From: Agelaius tricolor
Lineage: Eukaryota > Chordata > Aves > Passeriformes > Icteridae
NCBI GenBank assembly: GCA_023055355.1
Contig: JALJCS010000055.1
Location: forward strand, 1,904,166-1,968,165
Length of the DNA: 64,000 nt
Direction: 5' to 3'
This document shows, piece after piece, positions 12,735-24,364 of the stretch. The notes beneath the pieces are model-generated. The model did not search any database and was not told the origin of the DNA. It worked only from the letters and a program-made list of their open reading frames with translations. Position 1 is the first letter of the stretch, and each line of letters begins with the position of its first letter. The position numbers and the translations under genes are program-made.

Positions 12735-14045
12735 GTTTTTCCTTGTTTTTCTGGCTGGTTTTCCATGTTTTCCTGGCTGGTTTTCCATGTTTTCCTGGCT
12801 GGTTTTCCTGGTTGGTTTTCTATTTTTTTCCTGCTTGGTTTTCCATGTTTTCCTGGTTGGTTTTCCTTGTTTTCCTGCTTGGTTTTACATGTTATCCAAG
12901 TTGCTTTTCCTTGCTTTCCTGCTTAGTTTTCCTACTTGGTTTTCCATTTTTTTCCTGCTTGGTTTTCCATGTTCTCCTGGTTGGTTTCCCTGCTTGATTT
13001 TCTATTTTTTCCTGGTGTGTTTTCCATGTTTTCCTGGTAGGTTTTCCACATTGGTTTTCCATGTTTTCCTGGTTGGTTTTCCTGCTTGGTTTTCCAGGTT
13101 TTCCTTCTTGGTTTCCCACATTGGTTTTCCTTGTTGGTTTTCCATGTTTTCCTTGTTGGCTTTCCTGGTTGGTTTTCCTTGTTTTCCTACTTGGTTTTCC
13201 ATTTTTTTCCACATTGGTTTTCCACATTGGTTTCATTGGTTTTCCACATTGGTTTTCCACATTGGTTTTCCATATTTTCCTGGTTGATTTTCCTGGTTGG
13301 TTTTACATTGTTTTCTGGTTAGTTTTCCATGTTTCCCTGCTTAGTTTCCCACATTTTCCTGCTTAGTTTTCCATGTTTCCCTATCTGGTTTTCCATGTTT
13401 TCCTGGTTGATTTTCCTGCTTGGTTTTACATTGTTTTCTGCTTGGTTTTCCATGTTTCCCTGCTTAGTTTCCCACATTTTCCTGCTTAGTTTTCCATGTT
13501 TCCCTACTTGGTTTTCCATGTTTTCCTGGTTGATTTTCCTACTTTGTTTCCCATGTTTTCCTGCTTAGTTTTCCATGTTTCCCTACTTGGTTTTCCATGT
13601 TTTCCTGGTTGATTTTCCTGGTTGGTTTTACATTGTTTTCTGCTTGGTTTTCCATGTTTCCCTACTTGGTTTTCCATGTTTCCCTATCTGGTTTTCCATG
13701 TTTTCCTGGTTGATTTTCCTGCTTGGTTTTACATTGTTTTCTGGTTAGTTTTCCATGTTTCCCTGCTTAGTTTCCCACATTTTCCTGCGTAGTTTTCCAT
13801 GTTTCCCTGCTTGGTTTTCCATTTTTTCCTGCTTAGTTTCCCACATTTCCCTGCTTGGTTTTTCATGTTTCCCTACTTGGTTTTCCATGTTTCCCTACTT
13901 GGTTTTCCATGTTTCCCTGCTTAGTTTCCCACATTTCCCTGCTTGGTTTCCCACATTTCCCTGCTTGGTTTTCCATGTTTCTCTGCTTAGTTTTCCTGCT
14001 TAGTTTCCCACATTTCCCTACTTAGTTTCCCACATTTCCCTACTC
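12735..14045. repeat. TTTTCC minisatellite, units about 15-30 bp
   Basis: Imperfect repeats of GGTTTTCCATGTTTTCCTG and AGTTTCCCACATTTCCCTGC. Composition is strongly T/C on the plus strand. The open frames are artefacts. Confidence 0.95.
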
Positions 14046-14502
14046 GTCACCTCCATTGCAGGTGCCTCATTAGGGGCTGGGCCCAGGAGGCAGAAATTCC
14101 CCTCGAGTTTCTCTACCCAAACCCAGCAGCAATTCCCAGGGATTCCCCTGCAAGGGTTAACAGAGCTCCCTGCTCGGTGCTGTCCTTTTGCATCCTGGCA
14201 CCGTGGAAAGGAGGTGGATAATTCCTTGCTTTTCAGGAAACCCCTGTGGTGGACAGCCCTCATGAATTGTTGCTGGGAAACTGCTTTGACGTCACGGGAG
14301 CCCTTCCCTGCTCTGGGGATGGAGACAGGAATAGCTCGAGCTGAGGAGGGTGGGAAATGCTGGGAAACGGAGCTGGGAGCTCTGACAGGGAATTCTCTGC
14401 CAAAATTCTGCCCAGGAAGCCTCAGGAACTGTCCACGAAGCTTTGGTGCTGCACTGGCAGCGTTGCCTGTGTTCTCCAGAGCTGGGGCATTGAGCATCCT
14501 TC
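14046..14502. other. Unique sequence with a CRE site
   Basis: Non-repetitive, GC-balanced sequence carrying the TGACGTCA palindrome. It merges into the 400-bp array at its right end. Confidence 0.5.
14287..14294. promoter_or_regulatory. CRE palindrome TGACGTCA
   Basis: A perfect 8-bp CREB/ATF site in unique sequence between two arrays. No other promoter element was recognised nearby. Confidence 0.3.
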
Positions 14503-16940
14503 ACTTTTTGTCTCTTTTAGGGGTGAATTTTTTGCTGTTGAGTTTGGGTTTTTTTGCTGTTGAATTTGGGGTTTTTTTGCTGTTGAGTTTGGGCTTTTTT
14601 GCTGTTGAATTTGGGTTTTTTCCCTCATCCAGATTTTGGAAAGGAAGGGTGAGAAGGTTTTAAAGCAACTCCCACAGCAGGATCAGAGTTTGCTTCCTTT
14701 TGAACATCAATAATTTCACTTTTCCTACAAGAGGGAGGAGCAGGGCTGAGAGTGGCCCTCGCTGCTGGCAGCTCCAGGCTTGGAAAACACGAAATTAAAG
14801 CAGTTTAATCCCATTTTTCTTGGGGAACTATTCCTTGGGCCTGTTGAACTCCTGGGCTGTTTGTGCAGTTGATTATTTTCTCACAAAATTAACCTGTCAG
14901 TGTCTGGGATCATCCTTCACTTTTTGTCTCTTTTGGGGTTGGGTTTTTTTGCTGTTGAATTTGGGTTTTTTGCTGTTGAATTTGGGTTTTTTTTGCTGTT
15001 GAAATTGGGTATTTTTGCTGTTGAATTTGTTTTTTTTTCCCTCCCCCAGATTTTGGAAAGGGAGGTTGAGAAGGTTCTTGCTCAGCCTAAAGCAGCTCCC
15101 AAAAGTCAAAGGCAAAAGGAGCAGCAGGATCAGTTTCCTTCCTTTTGAACATCAATAATTTCACTTTTCCTATGAGAGGGAAGAGCAGAGAGAGAGTGGC
15201 CCTCGCTGCTGAGAGCTCCAGGCTTGGAAAACATGGAATTAAAGCAGTTTAATCCAAATTTTCTTAGGGCAGTGTTGCTTGGGCCTGTTAAACTCCTTCA
15301 ACTGTTTATGCAGTTGATTATTTTCTCCCAATGTTAACCTGTCAGTGTCTGGGATCATCCTTCACTTTTGGGGTTGGGTTTTTTGCTGTTGAGTTTGGGC
15401 TTTTTTGCTGTTGAGTTTGGGTTTTTTCCTCCCCCAGATTTTGGAAAGGAAGGGTGAGAAGGTTTTAAAGCAACTCCCACAGCAGGATCAGAGTTTCCTT
15501 CCTTTTGAACATCAATAATTTCACTTTTCCTACAAGAGGGAGGAGCAGGGCTGAGAGTGGCCCTCACTGCTGAGAGCTCCAGGCTTGGAAAACATGGAAT
15601 TAAAGCAGTTTAATCCAAATTTTCTTAGGGCAGTGCTCCTTGGGCCTGTTTAACTCCTGGGCTGTTTATGCAGTTCATTATTTTCTTCCAATGTTCACCT
15701 GTCAGTGTCTGGGATCATCCTTCACTTTTTGTCTCTTTTGGGGTTGGGTTTTTTTGCTGTTGAATTTGGGTTTTTTGCTGTTGAATTTGGGTTTTTTTGC
15801 TGTTGAATTTGGGTTTTTTTCCTCCCCCAGATTTTGGAAAGGAGGGATGAGAAGGTTTTAAAGCAGCTCCCAAAAGTCAAAGGCAAAAGGAGCAGCAGGA
15901 TCAGAGTTTCCTTCCTTTTGAACATCAATAATTTCACTTTTCCTACATTTCACATAATTTCACATTTCCTACAAGAGGGAAGAGCAGGGCTGAGAGTGGC
16001 CCTCGCTGCTGGCAGCTCCAGGCTTGGAAAACACGAAATTAAAGCAGTTTAATCCCATTTTTCTTGGGGAACTATTCCTTGGGCCTGTTTAACTCCTGAG
16101 CTGTTTATACAGTTGATTATTTTCTCCCAGTGTTCACCTGTCAGTGTCTGGGATCATCCTTCACTTTTTGTCTCTTTTAGGGGTGAATTTTTTGCTGTTG
16201 AATTTGGGTTTTTTGCTGTTGAATTTGGGTTTTTCCCTCCCCCAGATTTTGGAAAGGAGGGATGAGAAGGTTTTAAAGCAGCTCCCAAAAGTCAAAGGCA
16301 AAAGGAGCAGCAGGATCAGAGTTTCCTTCCTTTTGAACATCAAATCAATAATTTCACTTTTCCTATGAGAGAGAAGAGCAGGACTGAGAGTGGCCCTCGC
16401 TGCTGGCAGCTCCAGGCTTGGAAAACATGAAATTAAAACAGTTTAATCCCATTTTTCTTAGGGCAGTGTTCCTTAGGCCTGTTTAACTCCTGGGCTGTTT
16501 GTGCAGTTGGTTCCTTCCTCCCAATGTTCACCTGTCAGTGTCTGGGATCATCCTTCACTTTTTGTCTCTTTTGGGGTTGAATTTTTTGCTGTTGAATTTG
16601 GGTTTTTTGCTGTTGAGTTTGGGCTTTTTTGCTGTTGAATTTGGGTTTTTTCCTCCCCCAGATTTTGGAAAGGAAGGGTGAGAAGGTTTTAAAGCAACTC
16701 CCACAGCAGGATCAGAGTTTCCTTCCTTTTGAACATCAATAATTTCACTTTTCCTACAAGAGGGAAGAGCAGGGCTGAGAGTGGCCCTCGCTGCTGAGAG
16801 CTCCAGGCTTGGAAAACATGAAATTAAAACAGTTTAATCCAAATTTTCTTAGGGAACTGTTCCTTGGGCCTGTTTAACTCCTGAGCTGTTTATACAGTTG
16901 ATTATTTTCTCCCAAAATTAACCTGTCAGTGTCTGGGAGA
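14503..16940. repeat. Tandem array, unit about 400 bp, six copies
   Basis: Copies start near 14503, 14910, 15355, 15716, 16157 and 16550 with CATCCTTCACTTTTTGTCTC. Each has an inner run of TTTTTGCTGTTGAATTTGGG, then CCTCCCCCAGATTTTGGAAA, GAACATCAATAATTTCAC and CAGGCTTGGAAAACA. A repeat within a repeat. Confidence 0.95.
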
Positions 16941-17077
16941 TGTGGCACAGGAATTCTCTGTATTTCCTTTTCCACACATGGAAATTCAATTTAAACCAAG
17001 TTTTCCCATCCAGGTCAGAGGATTTAAGAGGTTTTTGTGCCCAGAAGTGCTGGAGCTGTGGCTCAGGTGATGTGAAA

Positions 17078-17135
17078 ATGGAATTATGGAATGGTTTGGG
17101 TGGGAAGGGAATTAAAACTCCTCTCATTGCTCATT
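17078..17135 (-). mobile_element. Short antisense CR1 3-prime fragment
   Basis: ATTATGGAATGGTTTGGGTG followed by GGAAGGGAATTAAAACTCC is the complement of a CR1 3-prime end. It lies directly before an AT-rich array. Confidence 0.5.
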
Positions 17136-17136
17136 A

Positions 17137-17735
17137 TCTCTAAAAAATATAAAATTATCTCTAAAAAATATAAAATTATCTCTATAAAATAGAAAATAGA
17201 AAATATTTGTATAAAATATAAAAATTTATATTAAATATAAAATGTTTAGAGAAAATATAAAATTTATATAATATATTTTATATTTCTATAAAATATTAAA
17301 AAAATTGTATAAAATAGAAAATATTTCTATAAAATCTAAGAATTTATACACAATATAAAGAAAATATTAAAATTATATAAAATATAAAAAGATCTCTATA
17401 AATATAAAATTATCTCTATAAAATATAAAAATAGTTGTATAAAATATAAAAATACTTCTATAAAATACGAAATTATTTATATCAAATATCTGTATAGAAA
17501 TAGAAACATTATTCTATAAATTATATAATGTATAATATTTATATAGAATGTAAAATGTAAATTATATAATATATAAATTATATCATATGTATAATATATA
17601 ATATTTATATAGAATGTAAAATTATTTTTGTGAAAGACAAAATTATTTTTATGAACTATAAGATTATTTTAATGAAATATGAAATTATTTTTATGAACTA
17701 TAAAATTATTTTAATGAAATATAAACATAAAACTT
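17137..17735. repeat. AT-rich array (TATAAAATATAAAATTAT words)
   Basis: About 600 bp of imperfect CTCTATAAAATATAAAA and TTTTTATGAACTATAAAATT repeats, almost free of G and C. Confidence 0.9.
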
Positions 17736-18120
17736 TTATCCACCTCTATGTGATTCCTGGGTATCCCATGGAAATTATTTTGGCAGCCCAGGTCACACTC
17801 CTGGGATAAAGCTGACCCCTCTCCTGAGTTTAGTGATGGAGGGAGTACCAAAAAACCAGAATATTTTATTCCTCACTAAATCATGTTTGCTTTGAGGTGT
17901 TTTCCACAAGGAAACCTCCTGATTCTCCACAATTCCCTTCGACTCACCTGCATTTCCTGCCTGCAGGTTGATAAAAGCTTTTTAATTCTCTTTATTGGAG
18001 CCCAACCCTTCCATCTGCATCAGCATTGGAGAATTTGATGTCATGAGGGGGTGGAAATGAGGATTTCAAGCAGTGACTCAGCACAGGCAGTGCAGGCACC
18101 TCCAACCTCCTGGGGGGGAA
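17736..18120. other. Unique sequence, nothing recognised
   Basis: No tandem structure, no coding resemblance, no clear regulatory motif. Confidence 0.5.
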
Positions 18121-18845
18121 GTTATTTTTTGTTGGGTTTTTTTTTTTCTGTTGAATTTGGGTTTTTTTCCTCCCCCAGATTTTGGGAAATGAGGGGTGAG
18201 GAGGTTCTTGCTGAGGCTAAAATGAAATTAAAGGAGCTGTGAGGGAGGGAGGAATTATTGAATGAATTCCTTCTGTTTTTGAAAATAAGCAGAGAATTCA
18301 GGAGAGAATTCTGGCTTTGAGGTTGGAGTTGTTGAGTTTTGGGGTTTTTGGGGGTTTTTGGGGTGTTTGTCCTGGATGGAGCCATTCCAGGCCCTTTTTA
18401 TCCCACTAAAAACTCCTCCCACATGAGGGAAGGGAATCTTGACTCCATGTTTCAGAAGGTTGATTTATTATTTTATGATATATATGACATTAACAATTCT
18501 ATACTAAAAGAAATAGAGAAATGATTCAGACAGGAGCCCAGAATCTTGCTGGGTTTTATTTTTTTTTCTGTTGAATTTGGGTTTTTTTCCTCCCTCACAT
18601 TTTGGGAAATGAGGGGTGAGGAGGTTCTTGCCGAGCCTAAAATGAAATTAAAGGAGCTGTGAGGGAGGAATTATTGAATGAATTCCTTCTGCATAAGGAG
18701 AGAATTCTGGCTTTGAGGTTGGAGTTGTTGAGTTTTGGGGATTTTTTGGGGTTTTTGGGGTGTTTGTCCTGGATGGAGCCATTTTAGGACATTTTTATCC
18801 CTCTAAAAACTCCTTCCTGTGCAATTCCCACTTGAGGGAAGAGAT
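18121..18845. repeat. Two copies of a 415-bp unit
   Basis: Copies at 18121 and about 18537 share CTGTTGAATTTGGGTTTTTT, GGGAAATGAGGGGTGAGGAG, TTAAAGGAGCTGTGAGGGAG and GGATGGAGCCATT. The first words also occur in the 14.5-16.9 kb array, so both come from one ancestral sequence. Confidence 0.85.
18437..18525 (+). mobile_element. Fragment of the dispersed LTR-like element
   Basis: TTGACTCCATGTTTCAGAAGG, GATTTATTATTTTATGAT and TATACTAAAAGAAATAGAG, in the same order as at 61360-61600. It is nested between the two 415-bp copies. Confidence 0.5.
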
Positions 18846-18857
18846 GAGAATACTAAA

Positions 18858-20312
18858 TGCAGTTTATTGTATAGAAAATGCAGTTTATTGTATACAAAAT
18901 GCAATTTACTGCATGCAAAATGCAATTTATTGTACACTAAATGCAGTTTATTGTATACAAAATGCAACTCCTTGTAGACAATAACTTATTGTATAGAAAA
19001 CACAGTTTATTGGATAGAAAATGCAGTTTATTGTATACAATAACTTATTGCATACAAAATGCAACTTATTGCATGCAATAACTTACTGTATAGAATAAAC
19101 TGCATTTTCTATACAATAAACTGCATTTTGTATGCAACAAGTTGCATTTTGTATACAATAAATTGAATTTTGTATACAATAATGGCATTTTGTAGACAAC
19201 AAGTTGCATTTTGAATATAGTAAGTTATTGTATACAATAAAGTGCATTTTGTATACAATAAATTGCATTTTGTAGACAATAAGTTGCATTTTGAATACAA
19301 TAAGTTATTGTATACAGTAAACTCCATTTTGTGTACAATAAGTTGCATTTTGTGTACAATAAATGGCATTTTCTGTACAGTAAGTTATTGTATGCAATAA
19401 GCTGCATTTTGTATACAATAAACTGCATTTTCTATGCAATACATGGCATTTTGTATACAAGAAGTTATTGTATACAATAAATGGCATTTTGTATACAATA
19501 AATTATTGTATTCAAGAAACTGCATTTTGTATACAATAAATGGCATTTTCCATACAATAAGTTGCATTTTGTATACAATAAGTTATTGTATAAAACAAAC
19601 TGCATTTTGTATGCAATGAACTGCATTTTGTAGACAATAAATTATTGTATTCAAGAAACTGCATTTTGTATACAAGAAATGGCATTTTGTACACAATAAG
19701 TTATTGTATGCAATAAATTGCATTTTGCATACAGTAAAAGTTGCATTTTGTATACAATAAACTGCATTTTCTATGCAATAAATTGCATTTTGTATACAAT
19801 AACTTATTGTATACAAGAAATGTCATTTTGCATACAAGAAACTGCATTTTGTATGAAATAAAGTGCATTTTCTATACAATAAACTGCATTTTCTATACAA
19901 TAAACTGCATTTTCTATACAGTAAGTTATTGTATACAAGAAACTGCATTTTGTATACAATAAACTCCATTTTGCATACAATAAATTGCATTTTGCATACA
20001 GTAAAAGTTGCATTTTGTATACAATAAACTGCATTTTCTAAGCAATAAATTGCATTTTGTATACAATAAGTTATTGTATAGAAGAAACTGCATTTTGTAT
20101 ACAAGAAACTGCATTTTGTATACAATAAGGTATTGTATACAATAAACTCCATTTTGCATACAATAAATTGCATTTTGCATACAATAAACTGCATTTTCTA
20201 TACAATAAATTGCATTTTGCATACAATAAAGGGGATTTTTTTATCCAGTAAGTTACTGTATCCAATAACCTGCATTTTCTATACCATAAATTGCATTTTG
20301 AGTGGAATAAAT
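18858..20312. repeat. ACAATAAACTGCATTTTGTAT array with orientation switch
   Basis: Units of about 20 bp. Left of about 19088 they read ATGCAGTTTATTGTATACAA; right of it they read the complement, TTGTATACAATAAACTGCAT. The left arm is about 230 bp and the right arm about 1.2 kb, so the junction can form a long hairpin. Confidence 0.95.
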
Positions 20313-20393
20313 TGAATTTTAAGAGCAGCCTGGAGCCCCCGTCCCTCATCCCAGCCCTTCCTCCCCTGCCCAGCCCCACCGCCCCCATTTCCC

Positions 20394-20500
20394 TGAGTCA
20401 CCCCCGCCCCGTTGCTCCTGGCAACAGGGCCCCGTTGCCATGGAGCTCGGCTTCCCATTGGCTGCCGGGCAGCCAATCAGGGAATTGCTGGCTGGAGCGT
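20394..20500. promoter_or_regulatory. Promoter-like block with X-box and palindromic CCAAT boxes
   Basis: Within about 100 bp: TGAGTCA (20394-20400, AP-1 type), CCCCCGCCCC (20401-20410, Sp1 type), GTTGCTCCTGGCAAC (20411-20425, RFX X-box with GTTGC/GCAAC arms), a second half site GTTGCCATGG (20434-20443), and a perfect palindrome at 20457-20477 whose 10-bp arms are ATTGGCTGCC and its complement around one G. The palindrome contains two divergent CCAAT boxes (NF-Y type). X-boxes followed by CCAAT are typical of real promoters. It may drive an upstream R3HDM2 first exon; the target is not shown. Confidence 0.5.
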
Positions 20501-20629
20501 CACTGGTACCCAGCGGGGAGGGAGGTGCTGGGTGCTGCTGCCCCCAAACGGGGCAAAAGGGGGAAATTATGGGATGGATTGGGCTGGAGGGAGTCCAGAG
20601 AGGGCAGCGAGGCTGGGAGGGTGTCAGGG

Positions 20630-21640
20630 TCACATTGCCTGAAATATCCTTGGGCCAGGATCGTTCTCCTGGGGGGCTGAGGAGCCTCGGGGAAAAATGA
20701 AAATAATTGAGAAAAAATGAAAACAATAATTATCTCATTTGCTTCTCCCTGTTTTGCTCCTTTGGAATGTGTTTGGAGATTGTTTGGATTCTGGTGTGAG
20801 TTGTTTTCACTCTTTGGCCAATCCCTTTATGTTGGGACTCTGGAGACAGTAATGAATTTTCATTATTATTTTTTTAATATAAATATAATTTTGTAAATAT
20901 CCTTTCTGTACTATTTACTTAGTCTAAGCTCCAGTCTAGAAGGGCAGGTGTCCTCAGGATGGTGTCACAAAATTCACATTGTCTGAAATATCCTTGGGCC
21001 AGGATCGTTCTCCTGGGGGGCTGAGGAGCCTCGGGGAAAAATGAAAATAATTGAGAAAAAATGAAAACAATAATTATCTCATTTGCTTCTCCCTGTTTTG
21101 CTCCTTTGGAATGTGTTTGGAAATTGTTTGGATTCTGGTGTGAGTTGTTTTCACTCTTTGGCCAATCCCTTTCTGTTGGGACTCTGGAGAGAGTAATGAA
21201 TTTTCATTATTATTTTTTTTAGCCTTCTGTAAATATCCTTTCTGTACTATTTACTTAGTCTGAGCTCCAGTCTAGAAGGGCAGGTGTTCTCAGGATGGTG
21301 TCACAAAATTCACATTTTCTGAAAAATCCATGGGCCAGGATTGTTCTCCTGGGGGGCTGAGGAGCCTCAGGGAAAAACGAAAATAACTGAAAAAAAATTA
21401 AAAAAAATTGAAAACAAATGAAGAAAAAATTGAGAACAACTGAAAAATGACAACAATAATTATCTCATTTGCTTCTCCCTGTTTTGCTCCTTTGGAATGT
21501 GTTTGGAAATTGTTTGGATTCTGGTGTGAGTTGTTTTCACTCTTTGGCCAAACTTTGGCCAATCCCTTTGTGTTGGGACTCTGGAGAGAGTAATGAATTT
21601 TCATTATTATTTTTTTAGCCTTCTGTAAATATAATTTCTG
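20630..21640. repeat. Three copies of a 340-bp unit
   Basis: GAAATATCCTTGGGCCAGGA occurs at about 20641 and 20985, with a diverged copy at about 21321. Each unit continues with TCTCCTGGGGGGCTGAGGAG, TCATTTGCTTCTCCCTG and GCTCCAGTCTAGAAGGGCAG. Pieces of the reverse LTR-like element are part of the unit. Confidence 0.92.
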
Positions 21641-21705
21641 TATTCTTTAGTATAGTTCAGTATAGCATTCTTTAATATAATATCATATTATAAAATAATA
21701 AATTC
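21600..21705 (-). mobile_element. Antisense fragment of the dispersed LTR-like element
   Basis: AGCCTTCTGTAAATATA, TTCTTTAGTATAGTTCAGTA and TATAAAATAATAAA are complements of words at 61395-61630. Confidence 0.45.
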
Positions 21706-23150
21706 CCCCCTCAGACCCCTCAGTCCCCCCCTCAGACCCCTCCATATCCCCTTCAAACCCCTCAATCCCCATTTCAGATGCCCTCAGACCCCTCAATCCC
21801 CATTTCAGACCCCTCCATCTCCACCTCAAACCCCTATCCCCCCTCAGACCCCTCCGTATCCCCTTAAACCTCTCAATCCCCATTTCAGACCCCTCAATCT
21901 CCACTCAAACCCTTCCATCTCCACCTTAAGCCCCTCATCCCCCCTATCCCCCCCTCAGACCCCTCCATATCCCCTTAAACCCCTCATTCCCCATTTCAGA
22001 CCCCCTCAGACCCCTCAATTCCCCCTCAGACCCCTCCATATCCCCTCAAACCCCTCAATCCTCATTTCAGACTCCTCAGACCCCTCAGTCCCCCCTCAAT
22101 CCCCATTTCAGACCCCTCAATCCCCACCTCAAACCCCTCCATATCCCTTCAAACCCCTCCATCCTCATTTCAGACTCCTCAGACCCCTCAGTCCCCCCTC
22201 AATCCCCATTTCAGACCCCTCAATCCCCCCTCAGACCCCTCCATCCCCCCTCATCCCCCCTATCCCCCCTCAAACTCCTCCATCCCCCCTCAGACCCCTC
22301 CATATCCCCTAAACCCCTCAATCCCCTTTTCAGACCCCTCCGTCTCCACCTCAAACCCCTCCATCCCCATTTCAGACCCCCTCAAACCCCTCAATCCCCA
22401 TTTCAGACCCCTCAATCCCCATTTCAGACCCCTCAATCCCCATTTCAGACCCCTCAATATCCCCTCAAACCCCTTCATCTCCACCTTAAACCCCTCATCC
22501 CCCCTATCCCCCCCTCAGACCCCTCCATCTCCACCTCAGACCCCTCCATCCCCATTTCAGACCCCCTCAGACCCCTCCATCCCCCCTCATCCCCCTCAAA
22601 CTCCTCAATCCCCACCTCAAACCCCTCCATCTCCCCTTCAAACCCATCAATCCCCATTTCAGACCCCCTCAATCCCCCCTCAATCCCCCCTCAATCCCCC
22701 CTCAGTCCCCCCTCAATCCCCATTTCAGACCCCTCAGACCCCTCCATCCCCATTTCAGACCCCTCAATCCCCACCTCAAACCCCCTCAATCCCCCCTCAG
22801 ACCCCTCCATCCCCCCTTCAAACCCCTCAATCCCCATTTCAGACCCCCTCAAACCCCTCAATCCCCCCTCAGACCCCCAAATCTCCACCTCAAACCCCTC
22901 CATCCCCATTTCAGACCCCTCCATCCCCATTTCAGACCCCTCAGACCCCTCCATCCCCATTTCAGACCCCTCAATCCCCTCCTCAGACCCCGTCAAACCC
23001 CTCAATCCCCACCTCAAACCCCTCCATCCCCATTTCAGACCCCTCCATCCCCATTTCAGACCCCCTCAGACCCCTCAATCCCCCCTCAAACCCCTCAATC
23101 CCCACCTCAAACCCCCTCAAACCCCCTCAATCCCCCCTCAATCCCCCTCC
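21706..23150. repeat. C-rich minisatellite (CCCCTCAATCCCCATTTCAGA)
   Basis: About 1.45 kb of 10- to 21-bp words: ACCCCTCAATCCCCATTTCAG, CCCTCAGACCCCTCCAT, CCACCTCAAACCCCTCC. One strand is strongly C-rich. Confidence 0.96.
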
Positions 23151-24350
23151 ATGCCCCTGGCGCTGTGTGTGGGAGGCTGCAGCCCTGTGTCTCCTTTGCA
23201 CCCTCATTTTTGCTCAGGAGCAGCTCTGTTCCCTCAGAAACAAGGCCAGGAAAGGAGTTGATTTAGCAGGAGCTTCCTGCCTTTTCCAGATCTGCTGCCA
23301 GATCCATCTGAGCTGGAAATTCAGAACTTTCCTTGCTTTAATTTCCCCTTCCCTGCTGCATTCTCGGGGCTCCCAGCTGCAAAAAAAAGGCAGCAGAGGT
23401 GGAATTCCATGTTCATTTCTGGACTGAGGAGGAGGAGGAGGATTTCAGTGTGTCCTGACTCCCTGACCCTTTCAGGGCAGCAAATATCCCAGAAAACATC
23501 CCCAGTTTGCCCAGTCACTGCTGTCATTTTCCAATCCCCACCCTCCCTTCCACCTTTGCTCCATCTTTTTTCTTTTTTCCTGACACACATTTTTTGCTGC
23601 ATCTGGGTCATTTATTTTATTTTTTTTTTCCCCCCCTCTCTCTCCCAAGGCCCAGCTCAGTCCCACCCACCCTCCCTGAGCGCTCTGAACTTGAAATTTC
23701 CTGCACCAACCCCTGTCTGTCACCGTCACTCGTTGTCTGCCACCCCCTCACTGCATCCCACGGCTGCCCCGGGGAGCTGGGGCTGATTCATTCATCCTGC
23801 AAGGAATCCTCCTCTGGAAAAACAAATTTTCCCTGATCCCTTCATGTCCTGGAGGCTGCCTGCTGGGGATGGAAGCTGGAACAGGAGGGGGCAGCTGATA
23901 AATGTCATTTTTATTTTTTATTGATTTATTTATTTTTCCTGTGGCTCCCAGTTTATCTTTTCTGAGAAATCTGATGAGCGTGATGCTGAAGTTACGTTGC
24001 AGCACGACAGGAAAAGATCCTGTTGTCATTCTTAAATTTGGCTTGGGGGGAAAAAACTTGTTAGAAGAGGGGTGGGTGGTGCAAAAGGGAATGAGCTGTA
24101 CGAATTTATTTCAGTGCCGTGTGTGCAGATCCGGCGCTGCCTCCTCCCTTCCCTTCTCCAAAATCTCCTCCAGATCCTCTTGGAATATTTAAAACCCCCG
24201 AGCCTTGGAGCAGTTTGGAATATTTAGGGCTGGGAGGAGGCAGAGTTTGCCACCTTCACCCCCTGCACCATCATCCCTCAAATGAGGCACATCAGGCAAA
24301 GCGTTCCCTTTTCCCTCCCTGACCTAATTCCTGTTGGAGCAGCGTGGGAT
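23151..24350. other. Unique 1.2-kb sequence, no gene assigned
   Basis: Non-repetitive, moderate GC, with a long T/C tract at 23565-23645. I found no family resemblance on either strand. It could contain a noncoding R3HDM2 exon. Confidence 0.4.
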
Positions 24351-24364
24351 TCCCTCGTGGGGGG

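Noticed and set aside
12735..14045. CRISPR-like regular repeats
   Set aside because: Repeats vary and there are no unique spacers of constant length; the genome is eukaryotic.
20346..20726. Open frames through the promoter-like block
   Set aside because: They are explained by local GC content; no homology, and regulatory motifs explain the sequence better.
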